The notes: generated by a model not told the origin, from the sequence alone. A stretch of 64,000 bases of DNA from Sinorhizobium meliloti (GCF_035610345.1 NZ_CP141212.1:67976-131975); one strand, 5' to 3'. Counted from the first letter of the stretch, positions 24,948 to 34,200 are shown. Translations and numbers: made by a program.

Positions 24948-25577
24948 CTACTTCGTTCCGTACATGCGGTCGCCCGCATCGCCGAGGCCCGGCACGATAT
25001 AGCCCTTCTCGTTGAGATGGCTGTCGATCGACGCCGTGAAGATCGGTACGTCCGGATGGGCGCCCTGGAAGTTGCGAATACCCTCCGGAGCGGCAAGGAG
25101 GCAGAGGAAGCGGATGTTCCGCGCACCGCGCTCCTTGAGCTTCTCGATGGCCGCGATCGATGAATTGCCGGTGGCGAGCATCGGGTCGACGACGATGACG
25201 AGGCGCTCGTTGATGTTGTCCGGCGCCTTGAAGAAATATTCGACCGCCTGCAGAGTCTCGTGGTCCCGGTAGACGCCGATATGCGCAACGCGCGCCGAGG
25301 GTACCAGTTCGAGCATGCCCTCGAGCAGGCCGTTGCCGGCGCGCAGGATGGAAGCGAAGACGAGCTTCTTGCCCTCGAGCACCGGCGCGTCGGTTTCCAC
25401 GAGAGGCGTCTCGATCCGTTCGGTCGTCAGCTCCAGATCGCGCGTGACCTCATAGCAGAGCAGCGTCGAGATTTCCTTGAGCAGCCGGCGGAAGCCCGCA
25501 GTCGACGTTTCCTTCTTGCGCATGATGGTCAGCTTGTGCTGCACCAGCGGATGACCGATCACCGTTACGCCGTCCAT
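24948..25577 (-). CDS. upp: Uracil phosphoribosyltransferase
   Basis: A 209-residue enzyme that makes UMP from uracil and PRPP. The start [20 protein letters not shown] and the PRPP-binding [16 protein letters not shown] are diagnostic, as is the end [13 protein letters not shown], whose GDAGDR contacts uracil. Length equals that of E. coli Upp (208). It faces deoA, which with Cdd releases uracil from imported nucleosides, so this enzyme captures the base. It stands alone on the minus strand. Confidence 0.96.
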   Translation of the reverse strand: MDGVTVIGHPLVQHKLTIMRKKETSTAGFRRLLKEISTLLCYEVTRDLELTTERIETPLVETDAPVLEGKKLVFASILRAGNGLLEGMLELVPSARVAHIGVYRDHETLQAVEYFFKAPDNINERLVIVVDPMLATGNSSIAAIEKLKERGARNIRFLCLLAAPEGIRNFQGAHPDVPIFTASIDSHLNEKGYIVPGLGDAGDRMYGTK

Positions 25578-25687
25578 GGCTCATCTTCCCCGCGAAAATT
25601 GGCTATCCACCCTCTTTTCCATGGAAAGGGCGGGGGCCGCAAGAGTGTAGGTGGAAGTTGTGCAGCTCCGCCCGCTCATCCGCGCAA

Positions 25688-26662
25688 CTAGACATGCAAC
25701 GCGGCCAGCAACCTCTCTCGCGTCGGCTCGTCCACGAAGGCGGCTTCAATCGCGGTCTGCGTCATCCGGTCGATCTCGCTGTCGGAGAAGCCCATCGCGT
25801 GGAAAGCGATTTCGTATTCCTGCGCGAGCGACGTGTGGAAGAAGGGAGGATCGTCGGAATTGAGCGTCACGCGGACGCCGGCTTCGTAAAGCCGCCTAAG
25901 GGGATGCGAGGCAAAGTCCGGGAACACCTGAAGCGCGACATTCGAACCGGGACAGACTTCGAGCACGACGCCCTCGTCGGCAAGGCGCTTCACGAGATCG
26001 CCGTCCTCGATCGCCCGGACCCCGTGGCTGATCCGGGCCGGGCGGACATGGTCCAGCGCATCGCGCACGCTGAAGGCGCCGGAAAGTTCGCCCGCGTGGA
26101 TGGTGAGGCCGAGGCCGGCATCGCGGACGGTGTCGAAGGCGCGGGAGAATTCGGCGACGCTGTGCATGCGCTCCTCGCCGGCCAGATTGAAGCCGGTCAC
26201 GAGCGGATGCCGGCGCATCGCTGCATATTCGGCGGTCCTGATGACGGAGTCGGGACCGAAATGGCGGATGCCGGTGATCAGCATGCGCGATTCGATGCCG
26301 GTCCTCGCCTTCGCCGCCTCCATGCCGGCGGCGAGGCCCTCGATATAGGCGTCGGCGCCGAGCCCGATCGTTTCGCCATGGTCGGGCGAGACGATGATTT
26401 CGCTGTAGATCGTACCCGCTTCGGCAAGCTCCGTCAGATAGGTCTCGGCGAGAAGCGCATAATCGCCCTCGGTGCGAAACAGCGAGGCGACGGCGTCGTA
26501 GCACCTTACGAAGCTGGTGAAATCCTCCCAGACATAGGCCCCGTCGCGGACGATCGCGCTGGTGTCGACGCCGTATTTGCGGGCCTGCCTCATCGCCAGT
26601 TCAGGCGGCGTCGCACCCTCGATATGGCAATGCAGTTCGGCTTTCTTCAGATGAGCGGTCAA
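25688..26662 (-). CDS. add: Adenosine deaminase
   Basis: A 324-residue enzyme converting adenosine to inosine, which purine nucleoside phosphorylase can then split. The metal and catalytic motifs are complete: LHCHIEGA at the N-terminus, [17 protein letters not shown] and NSDDPPFF. The length suits bacterial adenosine deaminase; adenine deaminases of the same family are slightly longer, and that alternative cannot be fully excluded. The ATG overlaps the stop of deoB by 4 bases, so the two are translated together. Confidence 0.9.
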   Translation of the reverse strand: MTAHLKKAELHCHIEGATPPELAMRQARKYGVDTSAIVRDGAYVWEDFTSFVRCYDAVASLFRTEGDYALLAETYLTELAEAGTIYSEIIVSPDHGETIGLGADAYIEGLAAGMEAAKARTGIESRMLITGIRHFGPDSVIRTAEYAAMRRHPLVTGFNLAGEERMHSVAEFSRAFDTVRDAGLGLTIHAGELSGAFSVRDALDHVRPARISHGVRAIEDGDLVKRLADEGVVLEVCPGSNVALQVFPDFASHPLRRLYEAGVRVTLNSDDPPFFHTSLAQEYEIAFHAMGFSDSEIDRMTQTAIEAAFVDEPTRERLLAALHV

Positions 26663-27879
26663 AGGAGGCTTCTCCCATGTGGGCCGGCGCCAATGCCGAG
26701 ATGTCTTGCGACGGTTTCGCCGATATGGGCGAAGCTGTCGGCGATGCCGAAGGAGCGGCTGCGAAGCGTCGGGCCGAACATCAGCACCGGCACGCGCTCG
26801 CGCGTGTGGTCGGTGCCGCGCCAGGTCGGATCGCAGCCATGGTCGGCGGTCAGGATCACCATGTCGCCGGGTTTCAGCCGGCGGTCGAGATCGGGCAGGC
26901 GTGCATCGAAGGCTTCGAGCGCGGCGGCATAGCCGGGCACGTCGCGGCGATGTCCGTAGAGCATGTCGAAGTCGACGAAATTGGTGAAGACGAGCGCCCC
27001 GTCTTCGGCCTCTTCGATGGCTTCCAGACTGGCGTCGAAGAGGGCCATGTTGCCGTTGGCCTTGGTGAGCCTGGTCACACCCTGATGGGCGAAGATGTCG
27101 CCGATCTTGCCGATCGCGTGCACCGTGCGCCCGGCCTCCTGCAGCCGGTCGAGAACGGTCGGCTCGGGCGGCGGCACCGAATAGTCGCGACGGTTGCCCG
27201 TGCGCGTGAAGTTGCCCGGGTCGCTGCCGACGAAGGGCCGTGCGATGACGCGGCCGATATTGTGGTCGTCGACGAGCCGGCGCACGACCTCGCAGAGGTT
27301 CAGCAGGCGCTCCAGCCCGAAGGTCTGTTCATGCGCGGCGATCTGGAAGACGGAATCGGACGAGGTGTAGCAGATCGGCTTGCCGCTCCGCATATGCTCT
27401 TCGCCGTGGCGGGCGATGATGTCGGTACCCGAAGCATGGCAGTTGCCGAGAATGCCGGGCACATCGCCCTCGCGACAGATCGCTTCCACCAGTTCGGGAG
27501 GGAAGGCGTCGCCTTCGGCCGGAAAATAGCCCCAGTCGAAGGTCACCGGCGTGCCGGCGATTTCCCAATGACCGGACGGCGTGTCCTTGCCGCGCGAGAC
27601 TTCGCTTGCCGCGCCGTAGATCCCGTAGACGCGTTCCGGCAGCGCCATGCCGGCGGGCAGCCGCCCGGTCGCGAGCCGTGCCGCATGCATGAGGCCGAGC
27701 GCGGACATGTTGGGCAGATGAAGCGGCCCTTCCCGCAGACCCGTCCGGTCGGCCGCTCCCGCCGCGCAGAATTCCGCGATATGTCCGAGCGTATCGGCGC
27801 CGAGATCGCCGAAAGCCTCTGCGTCCGGCGCATTGCCGATGCCGAAGGAATCGAGGACGAAAAGGAACGCACGCGCCAT
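26659..27879 (-). CDS. deoB: Phosphopentomutase
   Basis: A 406-residue metalloenzyme of the alkaline-phosphatase superfamily that interconverts (deoxy)ribose-1-phosphate and (deoxy)ribose-5-phosphate. The N-terminus [20 protein letters not shown] carries the first metal aspartate, [12 protein letters not shown] includes the phosphothreonine, and [19 protein letters not shown] binds the metals. Length equals E. coli DeoB (407). It connects the phosphorylases encoded at 22724-24844 to the pentose phosphate pool and is co-transcribed with add. Confidence 0.96.
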   Translation of the reverse strand: MARAFLFVLDSFGIGNAPDAEAFGDLGADTLGHIAEFCAAGAADRTGLREGPLHLPNMSALGLMHAARLATGRLPAGMALPERVYGIYGAASEVSRGKDTPSGHWEIAGTPVTFDWGYFPAEGDAFPPELVEAICREGDVPGILGNCHASGTDIIARHGEEHMRSGKPICYTSSDSVFQIAAHEQTFGLERLLNLCEVVRRLVDDHNIGRVIARPFVGSDPGNFTRTGNRRDYSVPPPEPTVLDRLQEAGRTVHAIGKIGDIFAHQGVTRLTKANGNMALFDASLEAIEEAEDGALVFTNFVDFDMLYGHRRDVPGYAAALEAFDARLPDLDRRLKPGDMVILTADHGCDPTWRGTDHTRERVPVLMFGPTLRSRSFGIADSFAHIGETVARHLGIGAGPHGRSLL

Positions 27880-28049
27880 GAAACACCCTGACTGATCCCG
27901 AGCGCGAGCGCGATAAGCGGCGAGCCGGTGCCATTAAGATTTTCGCGGCCGTCGCCGCACAATCCGGCAGAAATAGCGCGCCGCCTTTTCCATTGCAATT
28001 GATGCATGCCGCCCAGGACCCACGCGGCATGGGTGCCGGGAGGGAAGTC

Positions 28050-28634
28050 TCAGCAATCGGTGCAGTTGATGGTCGTGCCGAAGCGCTGGCGGTAGTAGGA
28101 GGTCCTGGAGAGAGGGATCGTGCCGCCGGCGTCCGAGCCGAACAGGGAAAGCTGGTGGTTGACGACGAGTTCGGTGCGCACGACGAAGGCATTCACCGCG
28201 TCGAGATCCGCCGGAACGCTGACCGCGGAATTGACCGCATAGGGGACCGTCGCACCGCCGCTCGCGTCCGACCAGCCCCGGGACCAGGCGACCTTGCCTT
28301 CAGTCGTACCGTTCACCTGGATACCGGTGATCTTGAGGTCGTAGTCGGAGCCGTCATAGGGCACCAGCATGTTTTTTGCGACGTTGCGCATGTCGTCCAG
28401 AAAGGCCTTGTTCACCTGCTGCTCCTGGGTGACGATGTCGCTCACCGTGCTCGAGGCCCGCCCGACCTTGCGTGCCACGGTGAAGCCGAGCGAAAGCTCG
28501 AAAGCGCCGATATAGGCCGCGATCAGAAGCGGCGCGACAATGGCGAATTCCACGGCCCCGGCGCCGCGCCGGTCCCGCAACAGTCCGTGGAAGACCCCCC
28601 ACAGCTGCCGTTTGCATGCAGGAAGGCGTTCCAT
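28050..28634 (-). CDS. TadE/TadG-like pseudopilin of the tad pilus
   Basis: A 194-residue secreted or membrane protein. After a basic leader, DRRGAGAVEFAIVAPLLIAA has the TadE-type prepilin motif with the conserved Glu inside a hydrophobic helix (about residues 22-50). The rest is an extracytoplasmic domain ending with a Cys-containing CTDC. TadE-like proteins are processed by the prepilin peptidase and help assemble Flp pili. It follows the similar gene at 28642-29256 with 7 bases between, on the strand opposite to pilA. Confidence 0.82.
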   Translation of the reverse strand: MERLPACKRQLWGVFHGLLRDRRGAGAVEFAIVAPLLIAAYIGAFELSLGFTVARKVGRASSTVSDIVTQEQQVNKAFLDDMRNVAKNMLVPYDGSDYDLKITGIQVNGTTEGKVAWSRGWSDASGGATVPYAVNSAVSVPADLDAVNAFVVRTELVVNHQLSLFGSDAGGTIPLSRTSYYRQRFGTTINCTDC

Positions 28635-28641
28635 GGCGGCC

Positions 28642-29256
28642 TCAATAGTTTTCGTTGCGGAAGGTGGCGGTCGAGACCATCAGATAGTCGCGCGGCATGC
28701 TGTCGCCGGCGGGTCTGAGCTTGGTCACCAGGGGACGAACGAGATCGGTGATCACGGTCCAGCGGTAATAGGCGCGTACCATGGTGTAGTCGTTCGGGCC
28801 GCCGGGGGCGAACGTAAAGCCGCTGGTGTCGAGATCGGAGCCGATCCGCGGCACCGCTTCCGGAAAGACACTGAGATCGGCGGGAAGCTTGCGGACGTCG
28901 AGATAGAGTTTCGAGGCTTGCGTCGCCTCGGTCGCCGAGCAGGTCATCATAATCGCGATTTCCTCGCAGAAGGCCTGGCGGAACTGGGTTTCTGTCGTGA
29001 AGCCGGGCTTGCCGGTATCGGTAGTGATTTCACCCGTGCGGATTTTCCGCGCCAGCGTATCGGTCGCATTGGCCAGCAATTGCTCCCCGGCAAAAGCGAC
29101 GAATGTCTCGATCGAGGCGAAGACGACGATGAAGAAGGGCAGTGCAAGGATCGCGAATTCGATCGCCGTCGCACCTTTCCGGTCGCCGATGAAGCGCCGG
29201 AACAGGCCGCGCGGGGAGCGAGCCCGGGGAGTGGATGCTTTCTCGTCGATCGACAT
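28642..29256 (-). CDS. TadE-like pseudopilin of the tad pilus
   Basis: A 204-residue protein with a basic leader, then DRKGATAIEFAILALPFFIV, a very clear TadE/pseudopilin motif with Glu in the hydrophobic helix (about residues 27-55). The exported part contains EEIAIMMTCSATEATQ. The motif GATAIEFAIL is nearly the same as that of the pilin (GATAIEYGLI), which suggests processing by the same CpaA peptidase. It is the first of two tandem pseudopilin genes. Confidence 0.85.
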   Translation of the reverse strand: MSIDEKASTPRARSPRGLFRRFIGDRKGATAIEFAILALPFFIVVFASIETFVAFAGEQLLANATDTLARKIRTGEITTDTGKPGFTTETQFRQAFCEEIAIMMTCSATEATQASKLYLDVRKLPADLSVFPEAVPRIGSDLDTSGFTFAPGGPNDYTMVRAYYRWTVITDLVRPLVTKLRPAGDSMPRDYLMVSTATFRNENY

Positions 29257-29385
29257 CGCGCCGTTCCATCATGTCAACTGGTTGGCGCAAAATACATGGC
29301 GACTGTTGAAGATTCGTTTTCGAGGACCCGGAGAATTTTAGTGGTTCTGAAGCTGAGGGCGGAACGGCCCCTCAACCCGCTGCCG

Positions 29386-29479
29386 CCCCTTCTCCCCGCA
29401 CGCGGGGAGAAGGGGCAAGCGGCTCGCTTTGCGGCTCAAGTACCCTCTCCCCGCACGCGGGGAAGGGTTAGGGTGAGGG
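29386..29479. repeat. Two G/C palindromes (rhizobial intergenic mosaic type)
   Basis: CCCCTTCTCCCCGC pairs with GCGGGGAGAAGGGG around a 2-base loop (29386-29415), and a second partial copy follows at 29442-29479 (CCCTCTCCCCGC ... GCGGGGAAGGG, then TTAGGGTGAGGG). The pair fills most of the 242-base gap between the pseudopilin and pilN-domain genes, both on the minus strand. Closely related palindromes occur at 39142-39211 and 43050-43077. The type resembles the RIME-class elements of rhizobia. Confidence 0.75.
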
Positions 29480-29498
29480 CAGGGCGAATTTCCCGGTC

Positions 29499-29915
29499 TT
29501 AATTGCCGCTCGAAGCGGAAGCCTGCCGTTCCGCACGCTCGCAATTGGGCGTGCAGGAGAGAACGGTGCGGACGGTCTGTTTATAGACGCGCACCGTGTT
29601 GCCCTCGTCGATCGATACCAGGATGCGCTCGTCGACCATGGCGTTGCCGTCCTGGTCGAGAATGACGAGATTGGTGGTGCCGAAATTGCGCCCAGTCAGC
29701 ACGATGGTCTTCGCATCCGCCACGGTCGCGTCGGCAACCTCCGCATTGCCGATGATCACCTTGCTGACCGGCCGGTCGAGCTTCAGCACGCGGGCGTGGT
29801 CCATATAGACGCGCATCATTTCTTCAGCCGCGCGGGCGCCGCCCGGTGCGGCGATCGCCAGAAGTGCAGTCGTTGCAAGCAATGCGGCCCGTGGGGTCGC
29901 TGAGGGCGTGTTCAT
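29499..29915 (-). CDS. Stand-alone pilN-domain protein (CpaC N-terminal-like)
   Basis: A 138-residue exported protein with a signal peptide (ATTALLAIAAPGGARA, cleavage near residue 29). The mature part, about residues 35-110, matches the N-terminal domain of CpaC-type secretins: LDRPVSKVIIGNAEVADATV and TGRNFGTTNLVILDQDGN parallel the corresponding stretches in the CpaC encoded at 31907-33442. There is no secretin barrel. Two cysteines (CTPNC) lie near the end. It may dock onto or pilot the secretin. The gene is divergent from pilA. Confidence 0.8.
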   Translation of the reverse strand: MNTPSATPRAALLATTALLAIAAPGGARAAEEMMRVYMDHARVLKLDRPVSKVIIGNAEVADATVADAKTIVLTGRNFGTTNLVILDQDGNAMVDERILVSIDEGNTVRVYKQTVRTVLSCTPNCERAERQASASSGN

Positions 29916-30039
29916 GGCGCGTCCTGACGGTCTATCTGCCGCATCTTGGCGCCTTTTGGTGAATGAATGGTTACGCCGATGCGGCGCAATTTAAGGCATC
30001 CATTTTCCGCACATTTACCCAGGAAAAAGCGAGTTTCCT

Positions 30040-30055
30040 TTAACCTCACGATAAC
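30040..30055. promoter_or_regulatory. CtrA-like site upstream of pilA (TTAA-N7-ATAAC)
   Basis: TTAACCTCACGATAAC fits the CtrA consensus TTAA-N7-TTAAC with one mismatch. It lies 112 bases before pilA, in the region it shares with the divergent pilN-domain gene. In Caulobacter CtrA activates pilA, so cell-cycle control is plausible here. No -35/-10 pair is obvious, which is common for CtrA-activated promoters. Confidence 0.45.
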
Positions 30056-30166
30056 CGGTTTCCTTAAGCGGAAAGCAATTAGCCCCCGCTAAATTCAGGG
30101 TATCCGATCAACGGCAACAGTTTGACGGACGTGCTGAACAACAAGTGAAGTTTGAGGAGAATAGTC

Positions 30167-30349
30167 ATGAAGACCATTTTTGCACGCCTGATGAAGGATG
30201 AGTCCGGCGCAACCGCAATCGAATACGGCCTGATCGCAGCTCTGATTTCGGTGGCGCTGATCACCGGTGCCACGACGCTCGGCGGCGCACTAGACACGCA
30301 GTTCGATAACCTGAGTACGTTCCTTAACGTCGATCGGGCCGGAGAATAA
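30167..30349 (+). CDS. pilA: Flp-type pilin
   Basis: A 60-residue Flp pilin precursor, the structural subunit of the tad pilus. The short basic leader ends KDESG and cleavage is expected there, leaving ATAIEYGLIAALISVALITG as the mature start with Glu5-Tyr6, the Flp hallmark. A single hydrophobic helix is followed by a short polar tail. GAGGAGA gives a strong ribosome site seven bases before the ATG at 30167. A terminator follows directly, so pilA can be expressed at a higher level than the assembly genes. Confidence 0.95.
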   Translation: MKTIFARLMKDESGATAIEYGLIAALISVALITGATTLGGALDTQFDNLSTFLNVDRAGE

Positions 30350-30368
30350 TCGAGCCGCGAATACGTCG

Positions 30369-30400
30369 GGCCGTCTTCGTCCGAAGGCGGCCTTTTCTTT
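30369..30400 (+). terminator. Rho-independent terminator after pilA
   Basis: GGCCGTCTTCG (30369-30379) pairs with CGAAGGCGGCC (30382-30392), allowing one G-T pair, around a 2-base loop. It is followed by TTTTCTTT. This is the clearest intrinsic terminator in the window. It sits between pilA and cpaA and probably limits read-through from the strong pilin promoter. Confidence 0.88.
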
Positions 30401-30443
30401 GCCGTAGCCAGGTGGAAGCTAAACGAAGACAAGAGGAACTTGG

Positions 30444-30956
30444 ATGATCGACGCAGCCATCTTACTGCTTTTTCCATTTCTTCTCGCACTGGCGGCGTTC
30501 TCAGATTTACTTACGATGAGAATTCCCAATCATGTTTCGGCGGTCCTCTTTGTCTCATTTCTTCTGATAGGGCCCCTTATGGGCTTTAATCTTGCGCAGA
30601 TAGGCCTCCATATCGCCGCGGCGGCTGCTGTCTTTGCCGTCTGCTTCTGCCTTTTTGCTGCAAACGTGATGGGGGGAGGGGACGCGAAGCTCTTGACTGC
30701 CAGTGCCATCTGGTTCGGCTTCAACGCCTCGCTCGTTGCTTTCCTTTTGTATGTCTCGGTTTTCGGCGGGCTGTTGACACTGCTCGTCCTTTTCTTGCGC
30801 AGCCAAGAGAACCTGATCCTTGCCGCCCGCATCCCGGTTCCACGCCTGCTGCTGACTGCGAAGAAAATTCCCTACGGCATCGCGATCGCTTTCGGCGGAT
30901 TTGCTGCCTACCCCTCGTCACCCCTGATGCAGGCCGCCTTTGCGCAGCTTCCCTGA
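30444..30956 (+). CDS. cpaA: Prepilin peptidase of the tad pilus (TadV/CpaA)
   Basis: A 170-residue inner-membrane aspartic peptidase that removes the leader of PilA and the pseudopilins. The two catalytic aspartates are visible: Asp21 in FSDLLTMRIPN and Asp80 in MGGGDAKL. About five to six hydrophobic segments are present. It lacks the N-terminal methylase domain of PilD-type enzymes, as usual for TadV/CpaA. It follows pilA after the terminator and precedes cpaB. Confidence 0.93.
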   Translation: MIDAAILLLFPFLLALAAFSDLLTMRIPNHVSAVLFVSFLLIGPLMGFNLAQIGLHIAAAAAVFAVCFCLFAANVMGGGDAKLLTASAIWFGFNASLVAFLLYVSVFGGLLTLLVLFLRSQENLILAARIPVPRLLLTAKKIPYGIAIAFGGFAAYPSSPLMQAAFAQLP

Positions 30957-30992
30957 CACGCCTCCACCTCAAGGCTGGAGCGTAGCCTTCCG

Positions 30993-31024
30993 TTAACCAT
31001 CTGCATAAGCATTCCATTAACCAT
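30993..31024. promoter_or_regulatory. Two TTAACCAT boxes upstream of cpaB (CtrA-like)
   Basis: Two exact TTAACCAT copies, at 30993-31000 and 31017-31024, lie in the same orientation 24 bases apart, 60-90 bases before cpaB. TTAAC is the CtrA half-site, and TTAACCAT-type boxes are, to my memory, linked to CtrA in Sinorhizobium. A variant GTAACCAT (minus strand, 29967-29974) lies upstream of the pilN-domain gene. Binding is inference. Confidence 0.5.
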
Positions 31025-31083
31025 AATTACACCAATTCCTGATCAACCTGATCCCGGGCAATTCTTGGGGGTTTGGGGCGATC

Positions 31084-31893
31084 ATGAGACCGGTGCGCAT
31101 TATCATTCTGGCGGTGGCCGTCGGCTCGGCTGCCTTGGCCGGGCTGTTGGCGATGAAGCTCACCCGTGCGCCCGCCCCGCAGACGGCGGAACCCGTCATC
31201 GAGCAGGCACCGACCATCAACGTGCTGGTCGCCGGCAAGAGCCTGCCGGTCGGCTCCCGTCTCGGTGCCGATTCCATCCATTGGAAGGCATGGCCGAAGG
31301 ATGGTGTTGCCGAGGGCATGATAACGGAGGAAAACCGTCCCGCCGCCGTCGAAGATCTTGCCGGCGCCGTCGTCCGCCTGCCGATCTTCACCGGCGAGCC
31401 GGTCCGCCGGGAAAAGATCGCCGATGCATCGAACCGGATCATGTCGTCGCTGCTGCCCGCCGGAAAACGCGCCGTCGCCACGGAGATCACGGTTGCGACC
31501 GGGGCGGGCGGCTTCATCCTGCCGAACGATCGTGTCGACGTGATCATGGTGCGCAAGTCCGACGGCGATCTCTATCTGACCGAAACGGTGCTGAGCAATG
31601 TCCGCGTGCTGGCGATCGACCAGCAGATCGAGGAGAAGGAAGACGGCTCGAAAGCGGTCGTCGGTACGACCGCGACGCTGGAGCTGACGCCGGATCAATC
31701 GAAGGTCATGACGGTCGCGCAGCAGATGGCGGACCGCATCTCGCTGGCTCTGCGCAGCGTCGCCGACGCGCAGGAGCCGGATACCACGGCTGCCGACTAC
31801 CTTCTCAACGGCGACGGCCGGCCGAGCATTCAGGTCATCAAGTCGGGCTCCATCGTCAAGGGCGACGGTGTGGCCCTCCCGAACCAGAAGTAA
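31084..31893 (+). CDS. cpaB: Flp pilus assembly protein CpaB (RcpC-like)
   Basis: A 269-residue protein anchored by one N-terminal membrane helix (IIILAVAVGSAALAGLLAMK) with a periplasmic SAF-like domain: INVLVAGKSLPVGSRLGADS and VATEITVATGAGGFILPNDRVDVIM. RcpC/CpaB proteins work with the secretin in the periplasm and resemble flagellar FlgA in this domain. The gene stands before cpaC with 13 bases between, in the usual tad order. Confidence 0.93.
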   Translation: MRPVRIIILAVAVGSAALAGLLAMKLTRAPAPQTAEPVIEQAPTINVLVAGKSLPVGSRLGADSIHWKAWPKDGVAEGMITEENRPAAVEDLAGAVVRLPIFTGEPVRREKIADASNRIMSSLLPAGKRAVATEITVATGAGGFILPNDRVDVIMVRKSDGDLYLTETVLSNVRVLAIDQQIEEKEDGSKAVVGTTATLELTPDQSKVMTVAQQMADRISLALRSVADAQEPDTTAADYLLNGDGRPSIQVIKSGSIVKGDGVALPNQK

Positions 31894-31906
31894 GGCGGGG
31901 CGCAAG

Positions 31907-33442
31907 GTGAAACCGATCGCAAAAAAGTTTCGGGCGTCTGTCGCAGCCGGCCTTTCCTTCTGCCTGACCTTTTCGGGCATGGCGCTGCCGACCCTTCCGG
32001 CCGCCGAGGCCGCATCCTCCTCGGTGGTGAGGATCGTCGACAGCGGCCCCGGCGCCCGCAAGACCATCAATCTCGGTCTCAACAAGGCGGTCGTCGTGGA
32101 CCTGCCGAGCGACGCCCACGACATCCTCGTCGCCGACCCGTCGCTCGCCGACGCGATCACCCGCACCTCGCGCCGCATCTATCTCTTCGGCAAGTCCGTC
32201 GGCCAGACGAACATCTTCGTCTTCGGCCCGGGTGGAGAGGAGGTCGTCAGCCTGGAGGTCGCCGTCGAGCGCGACGTCGCCGGTCTCGAATCCAATTTGC
32301 GTCGCTTCATTCCCGATGCGGATATCAATGTCGAAATCATCTCGGACAACGTGGTGCTGACAGGCACGGTCCGCACGCCGCTCGACTCGACCAGGGCCGT
32401 CGATCTCGCACGCGCTTTCCTGAAAGGCGGCGAGGCGACCACGCGCAACATCACCGCGCAGGGCAATAACGGTGACGCCGATATCTTCGCCGAGGACCGG
32501 CAGAACTCGCAGATCGTCAATCTGCTGACGATCGAGGGCGACGACCAGGTGACGCTGAAGGTGACCGTGGCGGAGGTCAGCCGCCAGGTGCTGAAGCAGC
32601 TCGGCTTCAACGGCCGCGTCTCCGATGGCGAAAGCGGCATCAGCTTTCGTAACCCTGCCAACCTCGGAAGTGCGATTGCCGTCGGCACGAACGCCCTAAT
32701 CAAGGGCTCGATCGGCCCTACAACCATTTCGAGCTATATCAACGCGATGGAACAGGCCGGCGTGATGCGCACGCTCGCCGAGCCGAGCCTTACGGCCATT
32801 TCCGGACAGGAGGCGAAGTTCTATGTCGGCGGCGAGTTCCGGATCGCAGGTATTCAGGAGGTCTCGACGGATGACGAGACCGGCCAAACCACGGTCGAGC
32901 GTGAGGTCAACGACGTGGAATACGGCATCCGGCTGAACTTCAAGCCGGTCGTTCTCGGCCCCGGCCGCATCAGCCTCCAGATCGAGACCGATGTCTCGGA
33001 GCCGACCTATGAGGGCTCGGTGGTCACCGGCAACAGCATGACGGCTATTCCCGGGCAGACCTTCCTCGGCATCCGCCGGCGCGAGGCCTCGACCAGCGTC
33101 GAGCTGCCGTCCGGCGGCTCGATCGTGATCGCCGGCCTCGTCCAGGACAATATCCGCCAGGCGATGTCGGGCCTGCCCGCCGCCTCGAAGATCCCGATCC
33201 TCGGCACGCTCTTCCGCAGCAAGGATTTCCAGCGCAGCGAGACGGAACTCGTCATCATCGCCACGCCCTACCTCGTCCGGCCGGTTGCCCGCAGCGCGAT
33301 CTCGCGCCCGGACGACAACTTCAATCCGGCGAACGATCTCGAAAGCTTTTTCCTCGGCCGCGTCAACCGGATCTATGGACGCCCCGAGGCTCAGCCGCCG
33401 GCCGGCCACTATCACGGCAATGTCGGCTTCATCTACAAATAG
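31907..33442 (+). CDS. cpaC: Outer-membrane secretin of the tad pilus (CpaC/RcpA)
   Basis: A 511-residue secretin through which the pilus crosses the outer membrane. After a signal peptide ending near PAAEA come a pilN domain (about 50-120, INLGLNKAVVVDLPSDAHDI), a BON domain (NVEIISDNVVLTGTVRTPLD) and the secretin domain with VMRTLAEPSLTAISGQEA and the C-terminal VELPSGGSIVIAGLVQDN and GLPAASKIPILGTLF. The start is a GTG at 31907; the frame is open upstream into cpaB. The C-terminus has a His-containing YHGNVGFIYK tail. Confidence 0.94.
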   Translation: MKPIAKKFRASVAAGLSFCLTFSGMALPTLPAAEAASSSVVRIVDSGPGARKTINLGLNKAVVVDLPSDAHDILVADPSLADAITRTSRRIYLFGKSVGQTNIFVFGPGGEEVVSLEVAVERDVAGLESNLRRFIPDADINVEIISDNVVLTGTVRTPLDSTRAVDLARAFLKGGEATTRNITAQGNNGDADIFAEDRQNSQIVNLLTIEGDDQVTLKVTVAEVSRQVLKQLGFNGRVSDGESGISFRNPANLGSAIAVGTNALIKGSIGPTTISSYINAMEQAGVMRTLAEPSLTAISGQEAKFYVGGEFRIAGIQEVSTDDETGQTTVEREVNDVEYGIRLNFKPVVLGPGRISLQIETDVSEPTYEGSVVTGNSMTAIPGQTFLGIRRREASTSVELPSGGSIVIAGLVQDNIRQAMSGLPAASKIPILGTLFRSKDFQRSETELVIIATPYLVRPVARSAISRPDDNFNPANDLESFFLGRVNRIYGRPEAQPPAGHYHGNVGFIYK

Positions 33443-33497
33443 GCCGGCCATGAAGAAGCGAAGCGCAGCTCGAAACAGTCCCGAAAGGCAGCCTCCG

Positions 33498-34178
33498 ATG
33501 GCCCTGAACCGCTTTCCGTATCGCCTGGCCCTGGGCGCGCTCGTCGGCCTGCTGCTGGCTGGCTGCGCCAACAAGGACAGGCTCGCGACCGGTGCTCTTC
33601 CGGACGATTACCGCACCCGCCACCCGATCGTGCTGACGGAGGGCGAGCGGACGATCGACATTCCCGTCGCCTCGGGCGACACGCGGCTCACCCAAGGGAC
33701 CCGCGACGTCATCCGCGGCTTTGCCGCCGAATATCGGAATGCGTCGAGCGGCGTCATCCAGATCATGCTGCCGCGCGGATCGGTGAACGGCCATGCCGCG
33801 CAGATCGTCCGCAAGGATATTCGTCGCGTGTTGGCAGCGGGCGGCGTGTCACCGAAGAAGATGATCGAAACCACCTATGACGCCTCCGTGACGGGCGATG
33901 CCGCACCGATCCGCCTGAGCTATGTCGCGATAACGGCGCAGACCGCACCCTGCGGCGCGTGGCCGGAAGATCTGGCGCTGAACACGCTGGAAAACCGCAA
34001 CTACTACAATTTCGGCTGTGCCACCCAGTCCAATCTCGCCGCTCAGATCGCCAATCCGACGGATCTCGTCGGCCCACGCCAGATGTCGCCGATCGACGCC
34101 GAGCAGCGGGGCCAGGTGATCGACAGCTGGCGCGGCACGGAAAAGGGTGACGGCGGAACCACGATCGTCTTCAACTGA
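33498..34178 (+). CDS. cpaD: Pilus assembly lipoprotein CpaD
   Basis: A lipoprotein of about 226 residues. The signal sequence ends in the lipobox LLAGC with Cys23, so it is likely tethered to the outer membrane, where CpaD helps the secretin. The body contains YRTRHPIVLTEGERTIDIPV and IQIMLPRGSVNGHAAQIV, and ends CATQSNLAAQIANPTDLVGPR, a stretch typical of CpaD. The start is chosen at 33498 because AAAGG precedes it and it gives a compact signal; an in-frame ATG at 33450 is the alternative. Confidence 0.92.
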   Translation: MALNRFPYRLALGALVGLLLAGCANKDRLATGALPDDYRTRHPIVLTEGERTIDIPVASGDTRLTQGTRDVIRGFAAEYRNASSGVIQIMLPRGSVNGHAAQIVRKDIRRVLAAGGVSPKKMIETTYDASVTGDAAPIRLSYVAITAQTAPCGAWPEDLALNTLENRNYYNFGCATQSNLAAQIANPTDLVGPRQMSPIDAEQRGQVIDSWRGTEKGDGGTTIVFN

Positions 34179-34200
34179 AACGGGCCTTCAAGGAAAAGCG

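Noticed and set aside
22640..25288. An 882-codon minus-strand open frame
   Set aside because: It is a shadow of the purine nucleoside phosphorylase and deoA genes; no motif, ribosome site or domain supports it.
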